A stretch of DNA of 33,993 bases, taken from positions 1 through 33,993 of the forward strand of contig JAHFFY010000010.1 of NCBI GenBank assembly GCA_023247705.1, in the 5' to 3' direction. The position numbers and the translations under genes are program-made. Under the pieces are notes generated by a model. That model was not told the origin of the DNA. It searched no databases and worked only from the letters and a program-made list of their open reading frames with translations. Source of the DNA: Candidatus Omnitrophota bacterium. Its GTDB lineage: Bacteria > Omnitrophota > Gorgyraeia > Zapsychrales > JAHFFX01. Positions 25,825 to 33,993 of this stretch are shown here, in pieces. Within the stretch, counting starts at the first letter, position 1, and each line of letters starts with the position of its first letter.

Positions 25825-26487
25825 TTACTTGATCTCAATTTTTTTGGATGTCGGTTTAACCGCTGACAAAGCCGCCTTAGGAATTTTAACGGTCAAAACG
25901 CCGCCCTCATAAGAAGCATTGACCTCATCCGTCTTCGCGTCATCCGGCAAAGGAACGGTCCTTGAGAAAAACCCGAACGAACGTTCCTTCCTGCGGAATT
26001 TATTTTGATCGCTTTCCTCAACAGCTGTCTTTTTTTCTCCGGAAATAACAAGGTTTTTATCTTGAACCTCGATATTAATCTGATTCTTGTCCATCCCAGG
26101 GATATCTAATTTCACGATATACCCATTTTGATCTTCTTTCATATCGACATCCGGGTTGAGCATATTCCGGTGATCAAAAAAACCCAGCGTCTCTTGCCCC
26201 CGCCAAAAACTGTCGTTAAACATCCGGTTCATTTCTTTTTGCATGTCTTCCATCTCGGAAAAAGGGTTCCATTCCGGCTCAATCCGCTGACTATAATGAG
26301 CAACGGGAGGTTGAGTCTGTGCTTTAAGCTGTTTTTCCAGCGCGGCGGTCCTTTCTTTTAGGGCCTGAATTTCATCTCTTAAAGCCTTTTGTTCTTCTTG
26401 GGGATTTTGCGAATACGCTTTTAAAGAGACAACTCCCGACATAATCACAAAAATCGTAAGACCAACGATCATTTTTTTATTTTTCAT
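25825..26487 (-). CDS. Hsp20/alpha-crystallin family protein with N-terminal signal sequence and coiled coil
   Basis: N-terminus MKNKKMIVGLTIFVIMSGVVSLKAYSQ; coiled-coil; alpha-crystallin core NPDVDMKEDQNGYIVKLDIPGMDKNQINIEVQDKNLVISGEKK...GFFSRTVPLPDDAKTDEVNASYEGGVLTVKIPK. Confidence 0.92.
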   Translation of the reverse strand: MKNKKMIVGLTIFVIMSGVVSLKAYSQNPQEEQKALRDEIQALKERTAALEKQLKAQTQPPVAHYSQRIEPEWNPFSEMEDMQKEMNRMFNDSFWRGQETLGFFDHRNMLNPDVDMKEDQNGYIVKLDIPGMDKNQINIEVQDKNLVISGEKKTAVEESDQNKFRRKERSFGFFSRTVPLPDDAKTDEVNASYEGGVLTVKIPKAALSAVKPTSKKIEIK

Positions 26488-26508
26488 AGGTCCTCCTTTA
26501 CGAATTTT

Positions 26509-27231
26509 TTACGTTCCGATTAACTGTTTAACTTTATTCAACAAGATCTGATTTCCCTCGGACTTATCAAAATAATCGTCCGCATTAAAGATAAAATATC
26601 TTTGCTGTTCTTCAGAGAACACACTCGACACAATCACTTTGACCCCGGGGCATTCATTGCGAATGATTTCAAAAAATTCCAGACCGCTGATTTTAGGCAT
26701 CGCGATATCAAGGATAACCAGATCAAAATCTTTCATTTTCTCGGCAAGTAATTTATACAATTGATAATCATCCGGGGTTTCTACGGAAATATACCCCGCT
26801 CTGGTCAATAATTTGTTATATAAATTGCGGATATAAGAATCGTCATCAATGATCAAAATCCTTTTTGACGGCGTCTCCCGCAACACTTGCTTAATCTTGG
26901 CTAATAAAACCCCGAGGCTCTCTGACTTGTCATAATAATCGGCGGCGTTTTCGATCATTCGGCGCTGTTCATCCAAAGGCAAAACACTGGACACGACCAC
27001 CTTAGTATTTTTATGGAACGCCTGAATAATTTCATAAAAGACCATGCCCTTCACTTCGGGCATATTAATGTCCAGCAAAATCAGGTCGATCTTTTCTTTG
27101 ATTAATAGCTTATTCGCGCTGACGGCATCGGAAACGGAAAAAATTCTAAAACCTTGTTGAATCAAAATCTTGCTTAAAATATTCCTGAGTTTCTCTTCAT
27201 CATCAACAATAAGAATTGTTTTCATCACCAC
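26509..27231 (-). CDS. Tandem receiver (REC-REC) response regulator without output domain
   Basis: Two receiver domains: VDDEEK...LLLDINMPE...SSV...YYDKSE and IDDDSY...LVILDIAMPK...SSVF...YFDKSE. Confidence 0.9.
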   Translation of the reverse strand: MVMKTILIVDDEEKLRNILSKILIQQGFRIFSVSDAVSANKLLIKEKIDLILLDINMPEVKGMVFYEIIQAFHKNTKVVVSSVLPLDEQRRMIENAADYYDKSESLGVLLAKIKQVLRETPSKRILIIDDDSYIRNLYNKLLTRAGYISVETPDDYQLYKLLAEKMKDFDLVILDIAMPKISGLEFFEIIRNECPGVKVIVSSVFSEEQQRYFIFNADDYFDKSEGNQILLNKVKQLIGT

Positions 27232-27299
27232 CTCCGTTCTTTCAGCTTCAACAAATTAAATTGGGTGGCAGATGAGGGAATCTGCCACCCGCAACGAAG

Positions 27300-27653
27300 C
27301 TATTTCGTAAGAGCTATCATTGAAGCCTCGTTGATTCCATTTTTGATGGAATATTTCACTTTAATATTTTCGCCTGTTTTGATCTGGCTTAACGTGATCG
27401 CTTTGGCATTAGCGTCAGTCACAATCGCTGATGTGGCGAGAAACGTTAATTTATTATTATCGGCGCCTTTAATAATGATTTCTGATTTTGCCGGATCGGT
27501 TAAATTGACAGCATCAACTGTTCCGCTTGCCATCTTCAAGTCTGCGGCCGACGATACCTTGGGCTTGCTGGCCATAGCGCCCTGATCCGCAGCAAAACAA
27601 AGGGAACCTACGGAAATCAAACCAATAAGCGCAATGATAATTTTATTCATCAA
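27300..27653 (-). CDS. Small exported protein of unknown function
   Basis: Clear signal peptide (MMNKIIIALIGLISVGSLCFAADQ); remainder resembles a small beta-rich periplasmic domain; followed by hairpin GGGTGGCAGA/TCTGCCACCC. Confidence 0.6.
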   Translation of the reverse strand: MMNKIIIALIGLISVGSLCFAADQGAMASKPKVSSAADLKMASGTVDAVNLTDPAKSEIIIKGADNNKLTFLATSAIVTDANAKAITLSQIKTGENIKVKYSIKNGINEASMIALTK

Positions 27654-27698
27654 TGTCCTCCTTTTAATTGAACAAATTATTTTTCGAATGAGTGGATC

Positions 27699-27920
27699 CT
27701 ATTTTGACTCTTGTGTCGCATTGTCTGCTTCTTTTTTCTTATGATGTCTCCTCTCCCGCTTGACTTTCTTCTTCTCTTTCGAATCATCTTGTCTGTTTAC
27801 AGATTCTACGCTCTGAGGAGCTTTATTATTTTTGCTCTTTTTTGTTCCCGCATAACTTTTTGAAGATACGCCCGTAAGAAAAAGCAGGAGAACAACAAGA
27901 CCAATAAAAAATTTTTTCAT
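27699..27920 (-). CDS. Small exported, highly basic (Lys/Arg-rich) protein
   Basis: Signal peptide MKKFFIGLVVLLLFLTGVSSKSYAG then KKKVKRERRHHKKKEADN; RBS-like GGAGTGA upstream. Confidence 0.5.
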   Translation of the reverse strand: MKKFFIGLVVLLLFLTGVSSKSYAGTKKSKNNKAPQSVESVNRQDDSKEKKKVKRERRHHKKKEADNATQESK

Positions 27921-28119
27921 TCCAGATCACTCCTTTCCTTCGAGTATTAAATTCTTGAAAAAGCATCGCGCTTTCTCACCTTCTTTTCGTTCTTTTATGG
28001 AGGAAAATATATCAAAAGCAAAATAAAGACACCGTTAAAATAAAGTTAGAATTTTCTTATTTTGGAAAAAGAGAAATCGGAGAAAAAAGAAAGGATTGAT
28101 GAATCGAAATCAGAAAAAT

Positions 28120-29589
28120 TTAGACCAATGGCAAGGTGACCGTAAACGTTGTGCCTTGGCCCAATTCACTCTTAACGTGGATATCGCCATCATGGGCGCG
28201 GGCGATCGAAAGGGCGATCGTTAATCCGAGGCCGCTGCCAAATTCAGGGCTTTGGTCTTCTCCTTTGACGCGGAAGAATTTAGTAAAAATCTTTTTGATG
28301 TCCTCGGGAGAAATTCCTACGCCCGTATCTGCGATGGTTATAACGGCTTGTTTGTCCTGGCGGATCAAACTCATTTGAATTTTACCGTTTTTGGGGGTGA
28401 ATTTGACCGCATTGCCGATCAAATTAAAAAACAAACGTCTTAAATGCACTTTATCACCAGAGATATAAAAATCTTCGTTCGCAATCTGCAAGGTCACATC
28501 GATATTCTTATCTAAAGATAAAATTTTTGAATTTTCATAGATATCCCGGATAAACTCGCTTAAATTGAATTTCTCAAAATTAAAAATATCCGGCTTGTAA
28601 TCCAGTTTGGCCAATAAAAGCAGGTCTTTGATAATTTTAATCAGCCGACTCACCTCTTCTAAGCTCACCTGCAATGCGCGCTTGTACTCTTCTTTATCCC
28701 GGTCATCATTTAAGGCAAGCTCGATTTCTCCCCGGATAATCGCTAAAGGCGTCTTAAGCTCATGGGCGACATGTGAGCTGAATTCATTGATATGCTCAAA
28801 AGATTTTTCTAGCCGAGTTAACATCGTGTTTAAAGAGGCGATAAGGTATTTTATTTCTTGATCGACGGGATATTCTTCAATACGGACACTCAATTCCTTG
28901 TGCGAAATATTATTGGCGATCTCTGTGATGCTTCGAACGGATTTCAAGATGTTCTTGACGAAAAAAGCTCCTAAAAAGCTGGTCAAGAACAAAACCAGGA
29001 TAACAGTCAAAAACATAAAAAGCAGAAGTTTATCCAGCACATGCAAGGCGGAAGAAAGAGGTGTGCCTATTTGAACGACAATATAAAAATTTTCCTTATA
29101 CTTGATAGGAAAATTGATGGCTCTCAGCTTATGATTTTTATCTATTAAATCTTTAAATGTCATTTGCCGGGTTGAAAAGACAAGATTTTTCTTAAAGAGA
29201 GCTTCTATATCTTCTTTAACATTCTCCGAGACTAGAATGGAGTTTCCTGCAGAACTCAGGATGACAATATAATCATTCTTCAAATTCAGCGTCTTTACTT
29301 CTGAATGCCATAATTCGTCAATAATTGTTCTTTTATTTAAACCGACCTGCTCCTGACTAAGAAACTCTGTTATAAAACCGACGGGGTGGCTCTCAATCTT
29401 TCCCAGCTGCTCATAAGCGCGGATGATATCCGAAATCTCATTGGCTTTAATCCTTAAATCTTCGTCCAAGTCGCGGTAGAGAACATTGCGAATATCATAA
29501 TAAATAACCGCGCTGTAAATAAAAAGGACGACCCCCAAAATCGAAGTATAAAGAACGCTGGTTTTAAATCGAAGGGAATTGAATTGCAT
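28120..29589 (-). CDS. HAMP-containing sensor histidine kinase
   Basis: Two TM segments, HAMP, HisKA EFSSHVAHELKTPLAIIRGEIELAL, HATPase NAVKFTPKNGKIQ...ADTGVGISPEDIKKIFTKFFR. Confidence 0.95.
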   Translation of the reverse strand: MQFNSLRFKTSVLYTSILGVVLFIYSAVIYYDIRNVLYRDLDEDLRIKANEISDIIRAYEQLGKIESHPVGFITEFLSQEQVGLNKRTIIDELWHSEVKTLNLKNDYIVILSSAGNSILVSENVKEDIEALFKKNLVFSTRQMTFKDLIDKNHKLRAINFPIKYKENFYIVVQIGTPLSSALHVLDKLLLFMFLTVILVLFLTSFLGAFFVKNILKSVRSITEIANNISHKELSVRIEEYPVDQEIKYLIASLNTMLTRLEKSFEHINEFSSHVAHELKTPLAIIRGEIELALNDDRDKEEYKRALQVSLEEVSRLIKIIKDLLLLAKLDYKPDIFNFEKFNLSEFIRDIYENSKILSLDKNIDVTLQIANEDFYISGDKVHLRRLFFNLIGNAVKFTPKNGKIQMSLIRQDKQAVITIADTGVGISPEDIKKIFTKFFRVKGEDQSPEFGSGLGLTIALSIARAHDGDIHVKSELGQGTTFTVTLPLV

Positions 29590-30263
29590 TATTCTTTCAG
29601 GATATATCCGGTACCGCGGATGGAATGGATCAGTTTTTTAGGGAAACCTTCATCTATTTTATTGCGCAAATAATTAATATAAACATTAATCACATTCGAG
29701 AAACTGTCAAAATTTTCATTCCAGACGTGTTCGGAAATCATGGTCCGGGTCACCACTTGATTGACATGCAGCATTAAATATTCTAAAAGGGCGTACTCTG
29801 TGCTCGTCAAATTAAGTTCTTTGCCGCACCGCTGGACTTTATGAGAAATCTGGTCTAACTCCAGATCCGCCACTTTGAGCTTGGTTGTTTTTTCTTTCCG
29901 TTTCCTGCGCAACAAAACCCGCACCCTGGCTAAAAATTCTTCAAAAGCGAATGGCTTGGTCAAATAATCATCCGCGCCCGCATCGAGCCCCAAAACTTTA
30001 TCATCCACTTCGTCTCTGGCGGTCAGCATCAAGACCGGAACATCCTGATTCTTTTTCCTTAGCTCCTGACAAATCGATAAACCGTTTTTGATCGGAAGCA
30101 TCACATCCAGAATAATTAAATCATACGTGTTGACTTCGGCCAAAAAAAGCCCCTGTTCACCGTCATAAGCGACATCAACGGCATAATGCTGTTCTTTCAG
30201 TCCCCGCTGAATAAAACTGGCCATTTTCTTTTCATCTTCCACTAATAAAATACGCATAATCAA
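29589..30263 (-). CDS. OmpR/PhoB-family response regulator
   Basis: ILLVEDEKKMA...DLIILDVMLPIKNGLSICQELR...LTARDEVDDKVLGLDAGADDYLTKPFAFEEFLARVR; winged-helix LTSTEYALLEYLMLHVNQVVTRTMI; start overlaps the kinase partner by 1 nt. Confidence 0.96.
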   Translation of the reverse strand: MIMRILLVEDEKKMASFIQRGLKEQHYAVDVAYDGEQGLFLAEVNTYDLIILDVMLPIKNGLSICQELRKKNQDVPVLMLTARDEVDDKVLGLDAGADDYLTKPFAFEEFLARVRVLLRRKRKEKTTKLKVADLELDQISHKVQRCGKELNLTSTEYALLEYLMLHVNQVVTRTMISEHVWNENFDSFSNVINVYINYLRNKIDEGFPKKLIHSIRGTGYILKE

Positions 30264-30271
30264 TTAAACTC

Positions 30272-31696
30272 CTATGGAAGAATTTCTACGACTCTCCAAA
30301 CCGGATAATCCGACAGCAAACTACCTAAATAAGTGTGGGCGCTCGTCAAAATTTTATCCGGATTGCCTAACAAATCCATCGGAATAGAGATCGTAATTTG
30401 TTTTAGCTTACGCTTTATTTTAATTCCCTGACCAGGAATTTTCTTGTTTTGATCAAAAATTTGATGAAAAATCGCGCCGATTTTAATGCGCAGCTTGGGC
30501 ATTCGTTCGAAAGAATAATTTTCTTTATAACCAAAAATACATAAAGAAAGACCGACCGTTTTCCCTAACGGACGCGATAGTTTAAAATGAAAATTTAAAT
30601 TAGCACCTTCCAAAGATAGCGTCTGTTCTTCTAATCCGACGAATAAATTTCTCTCTTCTTCGGTCAATACCTCCTTGGCCGGATAACCGTCATTATCTTC
30701 TTGTTTTATGGCCAACTCATGAATGGTTGCGTCCTCCGATATCTTCAAAATTGGAAATTCTCCAAACAATTCATCAGCGCGGACAAACGATTCTAAATAT
30801 TTCTGACTTGAACGGTATTGCGTCGCATGTTGTTTAAGGGCCTCCCGCTTGCGCAAGACTTCTTCTTCAGAAAGAGAATCAATTTTCCAGGCTATTTTTT
30901 CCTTTAATCTTGCCGGCGGCTCCATTTCCTCCAATGGATAATACCCTTTCTTTTTCGCCCACGGAACAAAATGAACAAGATATGGATAAATTTCCGGATT
31001 TATCAAATCTTGGAGATCCCACAAAGCGACGCGCATAAACAAATAAAACGCATTATGATCACCATTATGATCCGCCGGATGAGAAACAAATATTTTTGTA
31101 GGTTTAAAATCACGCAAGATGGTTTCTAAATCCCGAAGAACTTCTTCTCCTTTATAAGCAGCCCCAAACCGAAACGCATTTGGATAAGGGACCGCGTCGA
31201 CTTTAGTGAGCAAACTATGATAGCGATGGCGATCATTCCAATGTTGATACCAGATATTTAATGTTCCAAAATCCGGATAACCTAAGAAGATCACCTGCTG
31301 TGGCCTAAGCCCGAGATAACCAGCTGCTTTAATGGCCTCATTAGAACGGACCAGCCCCATGGATTCGACAGCCCTGGGAACGACGACCGGATGCTTGCGA
31401 TCAATCAAAAAAGCCCACTCATTCGCATCGCCATAGGTCAAAAAAACAATCTGAATTGGAATGTTCCGTTCTTGAGCTTTTTGCAATATTCCGGCGCACC
31501 CTAATATCTCGTCATCCGGATGAGGAGCCAGCACGATGATACGGTCATCTTTATTGAATACTAGCTCGGATCCCGACGATTCTTGAACCGGAGTTTGATC
31601 AGCACTCGCCTGGGGAACCATCATTCTTAAAAACACAAACAGAATGACCAAACAGAAAAAATTCTTATTGAGCAAAACAAATTTAAATTCTTTCAT
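30272..31696 (-). CDS. Exported PIG-L family deacetylase
   Basis: IIVLAPHPDDEILGCAGILQKA...VFLTYGDANEW...SHPADHNGDHNAFYLFMR. Confidence 0.92.
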   Translation of the reverse strand: MKEFKFVLLNKNFFCLVILFVFLRMMVPQASADQTPVQESSGSELVFNKDDRIIVLAPHPDDEILGCAGILQKAQERNIPIQIVFLTYGDANEWAFLIDRKHPVVVPRAVESMGLVRSNEAIKAAGYLGLRPQQVIFLGYPDFGTLNIWYQHWNDRHRYHSLLTKVDAVPYPNAFRFGAAYKGEEVLRDLETILRDFKPTKIFVSHPADHNGDHNAFYLFMRVALWDLQDLINPEIYPYLVHFVPWAKKKGYYPLEEMEPPARLKEKIAWKIDSLSEEEVLRKREALKQHATQYRSSQKYLESFVRADELFGEFPILKISEDATIHELAIKQEDNDGYPAKEVLTEEERNLFVGLEEQTLSLEGANLNFHFKLSRPLGKTVGLSLCIFGYKENYSFERMPKLRIKIGAIFHQIFDQNKKIPGQGIKIKRKLKQITISIPMDLLGNPDKILTSAHTYLGSLLSDYPVWRVVEILP

Positions 31697-31748
31697 TAAT
31701 TAAACCAACACAATAGACATCTGTGCCAATAAAAGCATTAAAAACATT

Positions 31749-32399
31749 TCATAAAGATTTTGCAAAGATATAAAAATAAAATTCTCTTCCCAAATGATAC
31801 TTAAGATATGTTCTTCTTTTTCTAAATAAAAGAGAAAAGCCTGATTTCACGAAGAATTTTTTGGCTTGCTCCGAGACAGTTCCCAAATAAACGCCGGGGA
31901 TATGATTCTGTTTTAAATAATTTAAATAAGCTTCCATCAATCGTGTCCCGACATTTTGTGCTCGGAAATCCCGATAAATATTGATATGCAAAATAGCCGG
32001 GTAAGTCTTTTCTAACGGGGGCATCCAGAATTCCCCCTTGAATGCACTAATCAGGATGCTCCAGAAGAAATTTAAATTATGCGGTTGATATAAAAGTCCT
32101 TTACGCCACGATTTTATTATTATTTGCGGAATAATCTTGCTGGCCATAATTGGTTGCATTTTCTTTGCATCCTTCGCCCCAATTATATAACCAATCACCT
32201 TTTGATCCGCCTGTGCGACAAAGCTGGATTGCGGTTCATAATCGGTAAAATAAATCGTCAAGGCGTCCGCTAAAATATCGTCGTCAAAAAATCGACGTCG
32301 ATTTTCGCCGAGAAATGACGTCTCGCAACTGATCTTTCTGACCGCCTCCCGGTCAGCTGAGTTAAAAGGCCGGATGACGACCTCTGGTTTCTCTGCCAT
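31749..32399 (-). CDS. GNAT family N-acetyltransferase
   Basis: VVIRPFNSADREAVRKISCETSF...AQADQKVIGYIIGA...HINIYRDFRAQNVGTRLMEAYLNYLKQNHIPGVYLGTVSEQAKKFFVKSGFSLLFRKR. Confidence 0.85.
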   Translation of the reverse strand: MAEKPEVVIRPFNSADREAVRKISCETSFLGENRRRFFDDDILADALTIYFTDYEPQSSFVAQADQKVIGYIIGAKDAKKMQPIMASKIIPQIIIKSWRKGLLYQPHNLNFFWSILISAFKGEFWMPPLEKTYPAILHINIYRDFRAQNVGTRLMEAYLNYLKQNHIPGVYLGTVSEQAKKFFVKSGFSLLFRKRRTYLKYHLGREFYFYIFAKSL

Positions 32400-32401
32400 T
32401 A

Positions 32402-33993
32402 TTACAGGTTAGATAGTTTGTGTTGTGTTAAAAGGAAATAAACGCCCGGAACGACAAAAAGCGTAAAAAACGTCGAGAATATCACGCCGCCGATGACAAC
32501 CGTCGCCATCGGTTTCAAAACTTCCGCCCCTGATCCAAGCGCTAAAGCCGGCGGAACAGCGGCGGCAATTGTCGCGAGAGACGTCATTAAAATTGGCCTT
32601 AAACGGATCGGACAGGCCTCTAATAATGCGTCCCGAACATTTATTCCTTTTTCTTTCAATTGATTCGTAAAATTAACCAACAGGATCGAATTCTTTTTGA
32701 CAATCCCCATCAGTAAAATAATACCGATAAAACTATAAATATTCAACGATTGTCCCGTAATCCAAAGCGCGATCAGCGCCCCCGTCACGCTGAAAGGCAA
32801 CGCAATCAAAACCGTAACCGGATCTTTATAACTGTTAAATTGCGATGCCAAAACCATATAAGCGACCAAGATCCCCAGCCACAAGATAAAGAAAAGACTG
32901 TTGAAAGATTCCTGGAATGTTTGGGCGTTCCCGCCGTAGGAAGCGTGATAATGCTCGGGGAGGACCTCTTTGACGATTTTGTTCGTCGCTGCCATGGCGT
33001 CGGACTGAGATATGCCCGGAGCGATATTCGCAAAGATTGAAATCGAGCGTTCGCGGTTGCGACGGGTAATGCTTAAAGGTGTTTTTTCTTCATTTATAGT
33101 TACGACATCTTTTAGCTGAACCATTTCTCCAAAATTATTCCATACCGATAAATTTTCCATGTCCTGGGCCTGAACGCGCTGAGAGGGAATCAAGCGAATA
33201 CGAACATCATAACGATGGCCTCCCTGGGTATATTTGGCCACGCGTTCGCTGGCCATCATCGCGTTAACTGTCCGGCCGATGGCCTCCATATTCACTCCGT
33301 GTTTGGCTGCCTGTTCGCGATTGGGATAGATTCTTATTTCCGGAATCCCTTCCTGAAAATTCGTATCAATGTCCGTCATCAGGCCTGTCGCCGACATTTT
33401 TTCCTGAATTTGAGATCTGAGTTCCGCCAGTTTGGTCCATTCCGGACCAAGAATGGTCAACTCAATGGGAAATCCTCTCTGCGCTGAAAAACCGCTCAAG
33501 GAAGGATCCTGGATGATGACTTTCAAATCTTTGATCTTATTCAATTCTTTTCTAAAAAAGGCCATGATATCTTTTTGTGAAGGTCGGTGTTTATACGGCT
33601 CAACAGCCGGTCGATCGGGAGGTTCTTTAAGCGTGACAAAAATTTGCCCGCGATTCACTTCGCCCCCGCCAAATCCGCCGATCGCGCTGAAATAACGCAA
33701 AACCTCCGGGCGGTTCATGATAAACTTTTCGGCTTCGATAAAACGCTGATCCGTAAATCCGATCGATGATCCTTCCGGCGTCTGCAACCGGCAGAAGAAC
33801 ATGCTTTGGTCCTGAGACGGAACGAATTCTTTTCTTAATTTTGAAATGATCCCCAGCGAAACGCAAAACATAATCGTGGCTATGATAATGACCGCATACC
33901 GGTATTTAAGCGCCGCTGCCAATAACCGACGATAACCCCCAGATAGTCCATGAAAAAATCTATCCATTGTCCGGCCTAACCTCGAACTTCGAT
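32402..33993 (-). CDS. Efflux RND transporter permease (AcrB/MdtB-like), 5' part outside window
   Basis: DAMAATNKIVKEVLPEHYHASYGG...GILVAYMVLASQFNSYKDPVTVLIALPFSVTGALIAL...LLMGIVKKNSILLVNFTNQLKEKG...ACPIRLRPILMTSLATIAAAVPPALALGSGAE; frame stays open beyond the ORF-track Met to the window end. Confidence 0.95.
   Translation of the reverse strand, partial: RSSRLGRTMDRFFHGLSGGYRRLLAAALKYRYAVIIIATIMFCVSLGIISKLRKEFVPSQDQSMFFCRLQTPEGSSIGFTDQRFIEAEKFIMNRPEVLRYFSAIGGFGGGEVNRGQIFVTLKEPPDRPAVEPYKHRPSQKDIMAFFRKELNKIKDLKVIIQDPSLSGFSAQRGFPIELTILGPEWTKLAELRSQIQEKMSATGLMTDIDTNFQEGIPEIRIYPNREQAAKHGVNMEAIGRTVNAMMASERVAKYTQGGHRYDVRIRLIPSQRVQAQDMENLSVWNNFGEMVQLKDVVTINEEKTPLSITRRNRERSISIFANIAPGISQSDAMAATNKIVKEVLPEHYHASYGGNAQTFQESFNSLFFILWLGILVAYMVLASQFNSYKDPVTVLIALPFSVTGALIALWITGQSLNIYSFIGIILLMGIVKKNSILLVNFTNQLKEKGINVRDALLEACPIRLRPILMTSLATIAAAVPPALALGSGAEVLKPMATVVIGGVIFSTFFTLFVVPGVYFLLTQHKLSNL

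Noticed and set aside
27230-27300. GGGTGGCAGA/TCTGCCACCC inverted repeat as a novel element
   Set aside because: Best explained as the transcription terminator just after the 27300-27653 gene.
1-33993. CRISPR arrays, tRNA or rRNA genes
   Set aside because: No regularly spaced direct repeats, cloverleaf-like sequences or rRNA core motifs were noticed by eye; a formal scan was not possible.

Overview
The window is a bacterial chromosome segment of unknown lineage, with about 30 confidently readable CDSs, most on the minus strand. From left to right it contains: a nitrate/nitrite assimilation operon (nrtB-like fragment, nrtA-like, nirD-like, nirB); a type II restriction-modification pair; a GAF-GAF-ANTAR regulator; a DRTGG/BioD-like ATPase; sucCD; a PilT ATPase fused to a receiver-like domain; purU; a TPR membrane protein; a Rieske/GYD/RidA group; an ECF sigma factor with a zinc-finger anti-sigma; two trypsin-like proteases; FHA and SGNH proteins; an exported Hsp20; a REC-REC protein; a two-component system; a PIG-L deacetylase; a GNAT acetyltransferase; and an RND permease fragment. 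The most interesting signal is the ~490-nt 5' leader of nirB (about 5599 to 5110, minus strand). It has a near-consensus promoter, a canonical ANTAR-type dual-hexaloop RNA (loops AUUGAA and AAAGAU) whose second hairpin shares its 3' arm with an intrinsic terminator, and a second hexaloop/terminator switch (AAUGAG) directly downstream. It also has a possible 31-aa leader peptide, an unexplained three-way-junction RNA, and a last terminator just before the nirB RBS. The likely cognate ANTAR protein is encoded just upstream but is separated from the operon by the restriction-modification pair. Other items worth checking are a PilT-receiver fusion lacking the phosphoacceptor Asp, and strongly palindromic DNA upstream of purU. 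No tRNA, rRNA or CRISPR array was recognised. All calls are by eye; no folding or database search was run.
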